Shown here: positions 1 through 8,670 of the stretch, piece by piece
Layout: every line of letters begins with the position of its first letter
Numbering within the stretch: position 1 is the first letter of the stretch
DNA from: Hyphochytrium catenoides
Lineage: Eukaryota > Sar > Hyphochytriomycetes > Hyphochytriales > Hyphochytriaceae
NCBI GenBank assembly: GCA_900088475.1
Contig: FLMG01002103.1
Location: 1-16,260, forward strand
DNA: 16,260 nucleotides
Direction of reading: 5' to 3'
The notes under the pieces: model-generated
Told to the model about the DNA's origin: nothing
The model's input: only the letters and a program-made list of their open reading frames with translations
Database searches by the model: none
Program-made: the position numbers and the translations under genes

Positions 1-734
1 TTCTTTTTCTCTTTCTCTTTCACGAAAATTAATTTCGGGAGTTACCCTACCCATTGAAAATTTGCCGCAAATTCTGTGAGCAAGAGTCAAGTTGCTGCAA
101 GCAATGTTCTTGCAAACAATCGGGTCTGTGAGCTGAAATTTTGGATTCAATCGAATGTACACAATTTCCTTTTGCTTGCTGGAAGCTAAGGGTACGTCTA
201 CCAGTTATGGCCCACCTACCCATTATGGTCCGGCAAGAACGCATTTCGCGAAAAGGGGTATCAACATTTGGTATCTGCACAATTGCGTAGTTGAAGGACG
301 CACATTGTGACGGGTTACAATAATTTGTGAACACTAATCAGAATGAGAAATAGCACAATTCGCAATAAAACGGAGTTCGAGTGATCAAAGGAAAAATCCC
401 CTCCCCAACCCTTCTTATCCCGTTTACTTGCATCATGGCGCCGATGATGATAGGGCGACCACTTTCCGGTTTGAAGTTGTTGAAGAACGACGAGGCAGGT
501 ACTAGAGGGCACTGTTACTACTATCAACGAGGTGGTGGCAGGGGTTGATGATGATCAAAGAATAACTAACCATACACCATCATCATTTTCATTTGAACTT
601 TTTTAAATAAGATTGTCCGTGAGGATAAACAATAAAATAATGATAACAAGAAAGCAACAACAGTGGTGGTAGTCAAAAAAGGGAAAGGAAGAAGTGGCCA
701 ACAACGAACGAGGAGGCCTTGCACTACTACGATC
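1..734. other. No gene seen; left edge
   Basis: The stretch begins with a C/T-rich tract (CTTTTTCTCTTTCTC-type) and is otherwise low in coding character. The minus-strand open frames here are short, compositionally odd (hydrophobic or Gln/Ser mixtures) and show no domain I recognise. I see no RNA gene. Confidence 0.5.
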
Positions 735-901
735 ATGGACGGCACTAATAACAAGCGCAAGAACTGGACTGACGAGGAACACAAAGCAGGAATATAAGCT
801 CCTTTAAAAACGACAAGAAAGTCCTTACGTTCGCAGCGAAAACGTTTGGGCTGCCCAGGTCTACGCTGACAAGGGTTAGGACTAAGGTTATCAACCGGTA
901 G
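735..901 (+). pseudogene. Decayed transposase-like helix-turn-helix remnant
   Basis: An ATG at 735 opens a frame reading KRKNWTDEEHKAGI before a stop. A second frame (from about 812) then gives KKVLTFAAKTFGLPRSTLTR and continues to a stop at 899-901. The segment FAAKTFGLPRSTLTRV has the pattern of a Psq/resolvase-like helix-turn-helix (alanine-rich first helix, then FG-x-PRSTL in the recognition helix), as found at the N-terminus of pogo/Tigger-type and related DDE transposases. The frame change and the stops downstream imply decay. I could not follow a DDE catalytic core in the following kilobase, so the assignment rests on the HTH alone. A cellular HTH gene fragment is the alternative. Confidence 0.4.
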
Positions 902-1273
902 AAGTCGACTGGTATTTGACCCGTTAGCAAAGAAGTAGTTGACCTAGCTGCTGTTTATGGCGAAGAAGACCGAGAGTCTCTGTCCTGTTTGGAAGATTTT
1001 TTCAAGGTAGCTTTGGACCCACTCCCTGTGGACACGCTTGGTTGGCAAGCGTGATCTTCATGCAATGACAAGAGAAGGGAGGATCAACATTAAGGAATGG
1101 CGATCACACCGAATAATCCGAGAGCACGGCAAGGACATGAGAGGAAATCAACAATAGAAGACGAAGAGCAAGAGAGTTTTGGCTGACCAGCCTCCAGACA
1201 GGCTTATAACGCACTTGGACCTAATGGCCTTGGAGCTTAAAAAGTTAGGCAGAGGAAGAGCGCCGCGAGACTT
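902..1273. other. Apparent non-coding or heavily decayed DNA
   Basis: All frames are broken by stops. Short stretches with protein-like composition occur, for example around 930-1050 on the plus strand. They may be continuation of the decayed element that starts near 735, but no motif can be named. Confidence 0.4.
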
Positions 1274-1654
1274 ATGATGCAAGCAGAGGATCGCTTGGCC
1301 AAGACAATCCATACTGCATTGGAGGCCAAGGCGAAGCGCCTACTGCGAGAGGAAAAGAGACAAAAGAAGGAGCAGACACGAAAAGAACAAAAGGAGCGGC
1401 GGGCGCTGATGCTAAAAGAGGATCCTCGAGAAAAGAGGAGAGTTCACGAAGCTAGAAAGACGAAGTCGGCGCCTTCCAACAGGCGAAGCCGTAGATGCGC
1501 ACGAGAGCTGCATCGTGGTACTAGACAACGCATCCTCGTTTTGTTCACCTTCTGCTGTAGTGGAGAAGGGTCAACGGAGACGTTATCATCGGTGTGGATC
1601 TTCTTGCGGAGAACATGGTCACAATCGACGACTTGTCCAACGAACTCCTTCTAA
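1274..1654 (+). CDS. Charged coiled-coil-like open frame, unrecognised
   Basis: The frame starts at a real ATG and encodes 126 residues. Residues about 5-70 are extremely rich in Lys, Arg and Glu (for example REEKRQKKEQTRKEQKER), which would form a long charged helix or coiled coil. The last 50 residues are of different character, with Cys, Ser and Trp, and look like read-through of non-coding sequence. It lies downstream of the decayed HTH remnant at 735-901, so it may be the basic tail of the same broken element. No domain is recognised and no intron partner could be fixed. Whether it is expressed is doubtful. Confidence 0.25.
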   Translation: MMQAEDRLAKTIHTALEAKAKRLLREEKRQKKEQTRKEQKERRALMLKEDPREKRRVHEARKTKSAPSNRRSRRCARELHRGTRQRILVLFTFCCSGEGSTETLSSVWIFLRRTWSQSTTCPTNSF

Positions 1655-3172
1655 CGTTCCTCTGAAACACTCCCTAGCTTATTTGAATGATCGCACGGAA
1701 GTAGTAGTACTATCAAGATTATTAGAGAACAACAGGAGATGATGAGTGCACTTGTTGTACTAGCAACTGAAACTGATATGAGCGCAAATACCTTTGCCTG
1801 CAAACGCAATTTTTAATTTCAGCAACGAGGCTTGTTTCAGAGACCTGCTAGAGCGCGACTTGATGATGAGACCTTCCTTGTTGTCAAGGGCATATGACGC
1901 TTGATTACTCATTCAGTGCCCGGACCTGCCTATCTCCCAGGCAACTTCGCGACGAGCTTATCCAGGAGGAAGGCCACTTTGGGAGTACAACTCATCGCAA
2001 GCACGTCAAAAAAACTTTGAGGGCCGCAAACGGACGACTTCTGCTAAAGTGTGGTAGATGTACCCATATAGCCGCTAACGGAAGGCTAAATCTGTCACTC
2101 CCCAGCTTTATGTAACGGACGAAGGCAGCACCTTGGTGGGGCCGTAATTTTGCTTTACAATATCAACATCCACTTCTACAGCACTATAGGACGAAAAGTC
2201 GAAGAGTACCGAAACATCACTCGTCATTGTAATAAGCATCAGCCTAGCAATCGCCAAGTGAAGTAAGTTATCATTCTGGCTGCTTCTTCTTCTTCTCTGG
2301 CTGGCTTGGATGATCAGTGGCAGTTCTTCAATGACGACGACGATCATCATCCCCTTCAGAGTGACGAAACTGTACCGGTACTTCAGTAGGGGTGGGGTAG
2401 TCGAGGTAACTGGACTTCAGAATGAGCGCCTCGAAAGCTTCGGGGGCAAGTTACTATAAACTTTATGCAAGACAAAGCTTGTAGCGCATTGCCACTGAAT
2501 GGCAGGAGCTCGATTGTCCCCTATTCCTCTTAGCAAAGCAGGTCTCTGCTAAATGAGGGCATTAGAAACAGTGATCAACCACAGACAAATAACTTTTGAT
2601 GGGCTAACTGCTCCGGCAAGACTACTTCCTATTCTGGATGCTTGGTATCCCCTCAGCTGTTTCTTTTATTTTATCTTTTTCTTCATACTCTATATACTAA
2701 AATTTGTAAAGTACCAAGTAGCCTATACCATCCAGAAACGTTTCGGAAGAGTGAACCGACAGTCCTTTCCTTGTCATAGCACACTCAGCAGCCTCACCTG
2801 CTGTCAAGTCCCCGACAACATAAAAATATCGCAACTACATGACAGTCGGGGTTAAACTTGGCAAGGCCAGATTCAGATTATCTAGAGCTTCGCACATGCC
2901 TCTATCACTCTATGCCAGCCAACAGTTGTAGAGCACAAAACAGACACAATACTGATACAATAGACAATGTCACTATCTATAAAACGAGACGGGTACCTAT
3001 AACCACATGGTGCTCCTACTAGAGCTAGAGATGGCGCCTGTACTGCACTCACGCGAAGATTAACGAATGAGAAACAACTAACAGGGGCTCTACCACGTGG
3101 ACTGGGAATGTTGGATCCGACATCAAGGGTGGTGTAATATTAAAGCGGCCCGAATAATCTACTCTAAGCCCA
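1655..3172. other. No gene seen
   Basis: Only short, overlapping open frames of unlikely composition occur here. A T-rich tract (about 2660-2700) precedes an A/T-rich region. A protein-like stretch resembling an F-box core (TIDDLSNELLLTFL) is read just upstream, at about 1622-1663, but is closed by a stop at once. No repeat, RNA gene or promoter could be supported. Confidence 0.4.
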
Positions 3173-3748
3173 TTATAACCCGTTCTCCTTGAATTCATCA
3201 TATGCCTTCTTGATATTGCCCTTCAGCGTTGCATCACTCCCCTTGACTTTCACGACCTTAGAGTAGTAAAAGGCACGACCCTCCTTTCTGAGTCGCACTT
3301 GCACCCTTCGCGCTCTTCACGCTACCCACCTCCTTGATTATGTCCATATTCTCTGCCGTCGCATACCTCTCACGAAACTCACGATCTTTCACCCACTTCC
3401 ATCCACAAAGTCTGTGATACTTCTCACTTTCTCAGAGCCATCTGTCTCGGGCTTGGTATTCTTCGTGGCACGTTGAGAGGCAACCACGGGCTTGCTCTCA
3501 TCATCGGGCTTGTTGTCATCATTAGTAATCGACCCAGGGGAAGGATTGCTACGGTTAATGTGCCTTTTGGAGTCAGACACCTCTCGCTCTAGTGATGCCA
3601 CTCGTATTTGTAGATCACGAAGTGTAACCACGATCTGGGACACGCCTTCATCTATCTTGTTCGATAGCAAGTCCGTTACGCCCTTGAGATGTGTATCGAA
3701 TGTCGTGTTGAAGCATTCGGAGTTATCTTTTCCAGTACTGGTAGACAT
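3173..3748 (-). CDS. Unrecognised small gene with interrupted frame
   Basis: The ATG at 3748 opens 119 codons. Residues about 20-60 (LLSNKIDEGVSQIVVTLRDL onward through RVASLEREVSD) look like an amphipathic coiled coil. A polar linker rich in Ser, Asp and Lys follows. The frame closes at 3389, but coding-like sequence goes on in a second frame (KWVKDREFRERYATAENMDI, about 3400-3315). It then returns to the first frame (KEGRAFYYSKVVKVKGSD to EFKENGL) and ends in TAA at 3173-3175. Small introns could bridge both gaps: GTGAGA at 3427 with AG at 3396 (32 nt), and GTATGC at 3366 with AG at 3306 (61 nt), both frame-consistent. Indels in a decaying gene are the alternative. I know no family for it. 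A plus-strand open frame at 3492-3902 is its antisense shadow. Confidence 0.4.
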
Positions 3749-4162
3749 GGTTCGTTTGCTTTTGGGTCGATTCTCCGAAATATTGCTTCACTGCTATTCA
3801 GGCGAGGGTTTAGGCTTGATTGTTGAACGCGACTGTGACGTTCTTAAAAAAGGCCTGGAAACTTGGGAAATGTCTTGTAACACCTCAGTGCAATTCTGTT
3901 GAGCCCTTCTACTAGGAGAGCTGGAAAGGATGGAAAAAAAAATCTGCTGGTGGCCTGGCACAGGAGGTTGTTGTGATCATCAAATACTGGAGTACAAGTA
4001 GTCAGGTGATAAAACAACTGTGTTAAAACGTACCAGGGCAGGCAAAAAATATTGTGTCTCCTCACAACATGGTAGAAACACGAACGAGAACTGATGTTCT
4101 GTGTAACTACTTGAAAGAGAAGTACTTGTACAAAGTTTCTACAAGTTCTGACGAAGCCTTAT
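3749..4162. promoter_or_regulatory. Intergenic region upstream of the receptor
   Basis: This stretch separates the minus-strand gene start at 3748 from the receptor. It should hold the receptor promoter, and a first exon encoding the signal peptide if there is one. I looked for an ATG followed by a hydrophobic stretch on the plus strand and found no convincing one. ATGs at 3747, 4069 and 4094 open short frames without a signal-peptide profile. A candidate 43-nt intron (GT at 4103, AG at 4145) would join the ATG at 4069 to the receptor frame, but the resulting N-terminus is not hydrophobic. Confidence 0.3.
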
Positions 4163-6515
4163 TTGTCTGGACGACGATGCTCTCTTGCGACAACCATCTC
4201 TTCTGATGCCAAGCAAATATACCTTGGTTATCCAACTTCTGTCCAGTACTACTCAGTTGATGTCTTGTTGGATGCGTTCAGTGCGAAGACGGCATACAAG
4301 TTAACGGCTTTTGCTGACTGGAACGAGGAGAATAGCCGTATGTATGACCTTCAGGTATCGGACACTACGGTAGGCTTGGATTCTGGTCTCCTGTCAACCA
4401 GAAACTTTCTGGCATCTACTAACTGTACAACAAATGAGACAGTCATGAACCTTATCAACGAAAAGAAGAAGATAAGCATCACACCGCTCTTTGTCGGCAC
4501 TATCGCTCTTATCGCCACTTTGGGCAATACCAGCACGGTCACTCTGACTCCGGCCGTGCTGAGTGATATCTATCTTGGGAGGGTTTGGCTATGGAGTGAT
4601 CCCAAAGTTCAAGAGCTGAATCCTGGCACGTTACTCCCAAACGTGAACATCACCCTTGTCTTAGAGGTTGGTGCAAGTGAGATATCGAGGGCCATTTGTA
4701 CCTACCTGTCCGGTATCAGTCGTGACTTCGCCGCTGTTTTTAAGAAAAGCGGGAGTCTTAACCAACTGCGTACCTTTCACCCCCACGTTGTGGAGACACC
4801 TAGCGCCCGTGCTCTGGAAGGGATGGTGAACAGTATGCAAGGCGCCTTAGGGGCCATATGGACGCGGTCAGATTCCTCTTTGCGAAAGAAAACCACGATA
4901 TCGATCGCGGTTGATGATAAGGCAGCACCTCTACAACCTTACCTCTCCGCAATGAACAGATGTATTTCAGGTGCAGGAGTTGATGCTGTGAGAAATCTGT
5001 CGCCCCATGGTCTTATTTTCAATGACCTATCTGTCTACGGCTGTTACCCACTTTCCATTGAGTATAACCTGGTTACGAAGCGTCTTTGGATGGTCGAGGC
5101 CGCAGACACAGCGAGAAAAATGCCTTGTTTATGGACTGGCTAATCAAGACAGATCTCCAACGAAGCTTGGCAACCCTTTCAAAGGGCATGGCAGAGGCTC
5201 TTCTTAGGCCGATCGCTGATAGTGTGTCACTGGGTCAAGCGTCCATCCTGGCTCCCCAGCCACCTTGCAGTAGAAAAGACATGAACTATGCCTTGTCGCA
5301 CTGCAAGGAACAGATCATAACAGTGAGTTTTCGGTGGCTAGGGGATGAAGACAATAGGACCTGCCTTGGTGGACAAGAACTCCTTCCGGTTATGACAATA
5401 CCATGTGAACATGTGGCTGTCTCCTCATCAGTGGGATCCGGAGTCATCGCACTCATCATCGTCTGCATTCTCATCCTCATGCCATTCTTATGGTTTACGT
5501 TCCACTATCGGTACTCCCAAGCTCTTGTCGCCTCACAGGTCAATTTTACACTCCTGTTCATCATATTCGGGGCCATCCTTCTGGTCCTATCGTCCACGTC
5601 GTTGTTGGGTACAAACGATGGAGTCAACTGCGTTCTTCGTCCTTGGACCATCAGCCTCAGCTTCTCAGTCCTATTTGCCCCATTGTTGATGAAGCTCAAG
5701 CGTGTATATACTCTCTTTGGGCAAAAGACTCTGAAACGTGTTGTGGTCTCTAACCTCAAGGTAGCTGGAGAAACGTCAATCTTCCTCTTTGTGGACGTAG
5801 TAATCCTCCTTTCCTGGCAATATGGTTCCAGAATTACTACGATGACAGCACTTGAGTCCATTGACATTGTTGGTGACGTCCCTCGACAAGTATGTGACTA
5901 TGGGTCGGGATCAGGGCTCTATGCCATGCTCTTTTACAAGGCCCTAGTCCTTGGAGTGGGCGTCTTCTATCTTTCCGTGAAGTCGTGGCACATTGTGGAA
6001 GACTACTCCGAGGCCAAACAACTAGCTGTGGGGCTTTATAACGCCATGCTCATGGGTGGGTTGACCCTTTTATTGACCATGGGGATAAGCACTTCTCCGA
6101 CAATCAAAACCATTCTTCTAGCAGTGTCTTGCTGCTTGGTTTCTCTGATATGCATGGTACTGGTTATGACTCCAAAACTTTTCTACCTGTACAAGAATCC
6201 TCAATCTCGGACTTCAACGAAGAAAGCTTCGACCACACCAGGACAGAATGGCAGCGGCTCGCAACCAGGAAGAGGCGGTGCCGCAGATATTAGGGTGCCT
6301 GAAGAACCTCTTCTACCGGTACTATCCGGAAGACCTCTTCTTCTATGGTCCTACCTACGAGTCAAGCTCCCCAAGCCGGAAATTGTCAGCAGGTTAATAT
6401 GAGATTGAGTGCTGCTAGTGTGATATCACAGGAGCGAAGCGTGTCATCAGAGAGCACTGTAGCTAATCCGACGGCTCCAATTATCGACTCTTCACAGTTA
6501 GGACATAATGCTTAA
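4163..6515 (+). CDS. PstS-like domain fused to class C (GABA-B-type) 7TM receptor
   Basis: Predicted cell-surface G-protein-coupled receptor. The first frame (4163-5143, no ATG) matches PstS-type binding proteins: LQVSDTTVGL at residues 63-72, PLFVGTIALIATLG at 108-121, then LSDIYLGRVWLWSDPKVQEL and LNPGTLLP. It continues in another frame from about 5086 with a Cys-bearing linker and seven helices (residues about 117-138, 152-172, 186-204, 229-246, 275-297, 313-334, 340-362 of that frame). Class C hallmarks are C-x-x-RPW before helix 3, KLKRVYTLF after it, a Cys before helix 5, and KQLAVGLYN before helix 6. The frame change fits a 44-nt intron (5062-5105) or a 1-nt indel. Past helix 7 the likely tail is a Ser/Thr-rich frame reached by a 116-nt intron (6189-6304) and ending with TAA at 6513-6515, giving about 730 residues. 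An unspliced tail would stop at 6402. The N-terminus and signal peptide are unresolved. Confidence 0.8.
5062..5105 (+). other. Candidate intron in the receptor (or frameshift site)
   Basis: GTATAA at 5062 and CGCAG ending at 5105 enclose 44 nt. Their removal joins the PstS-like frame to the 7TM frame (PLSI-E-HSEKNALF). The size fits the 7TM-RGS introns. However, the bases removed encode EYNLVTKR in frame, which resembles the beta strand that normally follows the YPL motif in PstS proteins. A one-base indel near 5085-5090 would keep that strand. A 38-nt alternative (5043-5080) would delete the YPLS motif and is less likely. Confidence 0.4.
6189..6304 (+). other. Candidate intron before the receptor tail
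   Basis: GTACAAG directly after PKLFYL and CCTGAAG at 6304 enclose 116 nt. Splicing joins the 7TM frame to an open frame encoding about 70 residues with many Ser and Thr (TSSTGTIRKTSSSMV onward), typical of a phosphorylatable receptor tail. Without splicing the frame ends at 6402 in a Pro/Leu-rich sequence. Only the frame and composition support the intron. Confidence 0.45.
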
Positions 6516-6559
6516 AAAATATACTTAAGGAGTCAGCTCACATTGATTTCTTTTTATCG

Positions 6560-6624
6560 CCTCCGCTAACTCTACTTATCACACTTTGCCCCTCCGCTAA
6601 CTATAGAGCTTATTACACTTTGCC
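6560..6624. repeat. Two-copy diverged tandem repeat (31 and 34 bp)
   Basis: Copy 1 (6560-6590) and copy 2 (6591-6624) both begin CCTCCGCTAACT and end ACACTTTGCC. They differ in the middle, where copy 2 has three extra bases. They abut directly. The repeat lies between the 3' ends of the convergent receptor and 7TM-RGS genes, so it could belong to either 3' UTR. No function is known. Confidence 0.8.
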
Positions 6625-6753
6625 GGCACCAGCTCACCATTAGTAATGTCGTCTGACAAGTCCAGGTACATAGTGCTACCATCAGAGCTTTATGTATTAC
6701 GAAGAAGGCGATACAACCAGCTACTAGGAGTGAATGTTCACTGTTTAACGAGG

Positions 6754-8335
6754 TCAAGTCACAGAAGGAGTTATTTTCTGTAGGTCAAGTCGAGTAAAAT
6801 GTGAAGACCTTCGACGACGTCTCACGAAGCGGTTATACGGATCAATAATAAGCATTCCTATGACCTCCTTATCAACCTCATTCCAAAAGGTACCCTTTAG
6901 ATGGTCGCTATCATCAAAGGCATCCAGGGTCCTTTGGCGAAGGATGGAGCTGATGTTGATCTCGAAGGGAGATCCAGGAAGAATATGCCTTGCTCGAATG
7001 TACCTTGACAGCTTCTTGCGTGACTCCAAGGTAGAACTTTTGAAGCTCTTGCTGCTTCGTAAGTACAAAAGATTCTCCGCACAGAACTCCTGCGTCAAGT
7101 ACGCTTGGAACTTCTGCAGCTCGGACTCATCGGCTTCAAATATGACCTTTCTCAGCTCTTCCAGAGTTTGAATAGCCTGAAAACGTATTCCCAACGGATC
7201 CGTGGAAGAGTTAGACTCTGACGAGACTGACCGTCCCTGAGGAACAGTCAACATTTTCTGGAGACGTAGCAAGGCAGAGTGCTTACGTGCTGCAAACAGC
7301 GATGGGAGAGTCATAGTCCATGTGTACATGTGCAGAAAGAAACTGCAAAAAACAGATCGATACCGACTGCGTTGTAGAGCTCAGCTACATCGTCTGGGAT
7401 GATGCCTCGGGTAGACAGAAGTAGATAACCGTTCCAAATGATGCTAATGCATGCCATCATGGCCACAGAGCGATATATCCTTTGTTTCCAACCAAACTGT
7501 TCCTTGACCGCTATCAAACAAAGAGCAGTAATGACGATGAGCCCTATCGGCGTTACAATGGCATTGTAGCTTTCGTACTGAAGAAACGCGTCTGAGGATA
7601 GAGTGTAGCACACTTCCGCAGACGACGGACCGAACCAGTAAGCTCTAATGCGCAGGGCATGTAGGAAGACAGCACCAAGTAACGGAGGGAAGAATAGCGC
7701 GCCAAGTAGGAAGCCAAACAACGGGGACTTCCAGTACTTTCGCGTCCTTACTACCAATGGTAGCTGCTTTTGAGTACTGGTGTTGCTTCCATCGGACCGA
7801 ATAGAGGTTTGATTGATGGCCTGGAGTTGTTGGTTGTAGGGAAGAGTTTAGGTACACCATCAATACCAGGTAGAGGATCAGAAAGGTCACGGGATACAGA
7901 TGAGCATCCCATAGTAGTAGGAACAGCCAGCACGGAGGATCAAAACTCATGTATCCGCTTCCTCCCAGCCATGTATATATCGTAGGAGGGATGACAACTT
8001 CAGCAGCTATTAGCAATGTCACATCCACACTGTTGATAGGGAAAACTTTGCGGTTCAACCATAGAAGCACAGCTGCTGGGTATGAGATTAGGAAGCATAC
8101 TACCAGCAAAATATGAGAGAGTATGGTAAAGGCCGCCACAGTACTCTTCAGCGCTTGGCATCCTGACCTTTCTTCCTTGTCGGCCCCCAATACATCCACA
8201 CCGAAACTGGAGTGTGGGAAATTGGGAAATGGTCAGTTGAAAACTAAGCAATCACCAGAAAAGCTTGGAGTTGTTGGTTTCAGCTGTTGTAAAAAATGGT
8301 CCCCCAGCTGACGATTGAGGGCCCGGCCCATCCAT
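6754..8335 (-). CDS. Seven-transmembrane RGS protein (4 exons)
   Basis: Predicted membrane-anchored regulator of G-protein signalling. RGS domains speed GTP hydrolysis on G-alpha and so switch signalling off. Exons 8335-8256, 8206-7867, 7820-7328 and 7289-6754 join into 482 residues with matching phases. Helices fall at about residues 50-76, 88-108, 118-140, 171-196, 224-245, 256-276 and 287-304. A Ser-rich linker and an RGS domain (about 342-462) follow. The RGS signature is clear: FQAYLTQEFCAENLLYL with the Glu-Asn pair at 376-377, GSPFEINISSILR, and D-x-Y-x-RF near 454-459, the positions that contact G-alpha in studied RGS proteins. The protein ends in a basic patch RRRRR. The ATG at 8335 is chosen because the second exon has an in-frame stop just upstream and no ATG of its own. 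The 7TM-plus-RGS architecture is known from plants (AtRGS1) and various fungi and protists. It converges on the receptor gene. Confidence 0.85.
7290..7327 (-). other. Intron 3 of the 7TM-RGS gene (38 nt)
   Basis: The donor is GTACAC at 7327 and the acceptor TTTGCAG ends at 7290. A pyrimidine-rich stretch and CTATGAC precede the acceptor. Removal joins helix 7 (DLFFAVSFCT) to SRKHSALLRL and restores the frame into the RGS domain. Without it the helix 7 frame stops within a few codons. Confidence 0.65.
7821..7866 (-). other. Intron 2 of the 7TM-RGS gene (46 nt)
   Basis: The donor is GTATTG at 7866 and the acceptor ACTCCAG ends at 7821. A CCTAAAC branch-like site lies 16 nt into the intron. Removal at a codon boundary joins helix 3 (FLILYL) to AINQTSIRSD and leads in frame into helix 4. 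Confidence 0.75.
8207..8255 (-). other. Intron 1 of the 7TM-RGS gene (49 nt)
   Basis: The donor is GTGATT at 8255 and the acceptor CACTCCAG ends at 8207. CAACTGAC is a good branch-site match. It splits a Cys codon and links the 26-codon first exon to the frame carrying helix 1. That frame has a TGA inside the intron and no ATG of its own. Confidence 0.7.
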
Positions 8336-8670
8336 GCAAATCACCAACAAGCTCCATGCATGATGTCCATCCGAGAGAACTGATGTTGAGCAGACCGACC
8401 TACCCGTACCCATAAACCCCCATAGAAATTACACCTTGTGAAAGTTTCAAGTTCCCGCAATTTTAAGGTCTACGAGTGGTATCTTGCTGCTTGGCTCAGA
8501 AATGATCGCTCCATCATCTCATCCATCGCAACTTAGCTTTCTGGCAGTATTTCATCGTGAACAGTTTTGCTAGTTGCTGACCGTCCTTGAAGATCTCTTT
8601 TGCAGTGGCAGAGATGGATCTCTTTTGAGGTGCCTCTTCAAGCACAAGAACGACTTAGTGTACAAGCATA
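8336..8670. promoter_or_regulatory. Divergent promoter region, 7TM-RGS / TAF13-like
   Basis: The 335 bp between the 7TM-RGS start (minus) and the TAF13-like start (plus) must carry both 5' ends. CCATGCA occurs twice close to the 7TM-RGS ATG. I see no clear TATA box and no reading frame of note. Confidence 0.4.

Noticed and set aside
47-930. Several minus-strand open frames of 61-95 codons
   Set aside because: They overlap, lack any motif, are low-complexity or hydrophobic by composition, and one runs antisense to the HTH remnant.
1622-1663. F-box-like string TIDDLSNELLLTFL
   Set aside because: It is a single short match closed at once by a stop, with no flanking coding sequence in frame.
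5405-5867. Extra frames on both strands inside the receptor
   Set aside because: They are shadows of the 7TM reading frame, which carries the class C motifs.
6860-7171. Plus-strand frame of 103 codons
   Set aside because: It is antisense to the RGS domain and has no pattern of its own.
7290-8255. Frameshifts in the 7TM-RGS gene
   Set aside because: The three frame changes are explained by GT-AG introns with consistent phases that preserve all helices and the RGS domain.
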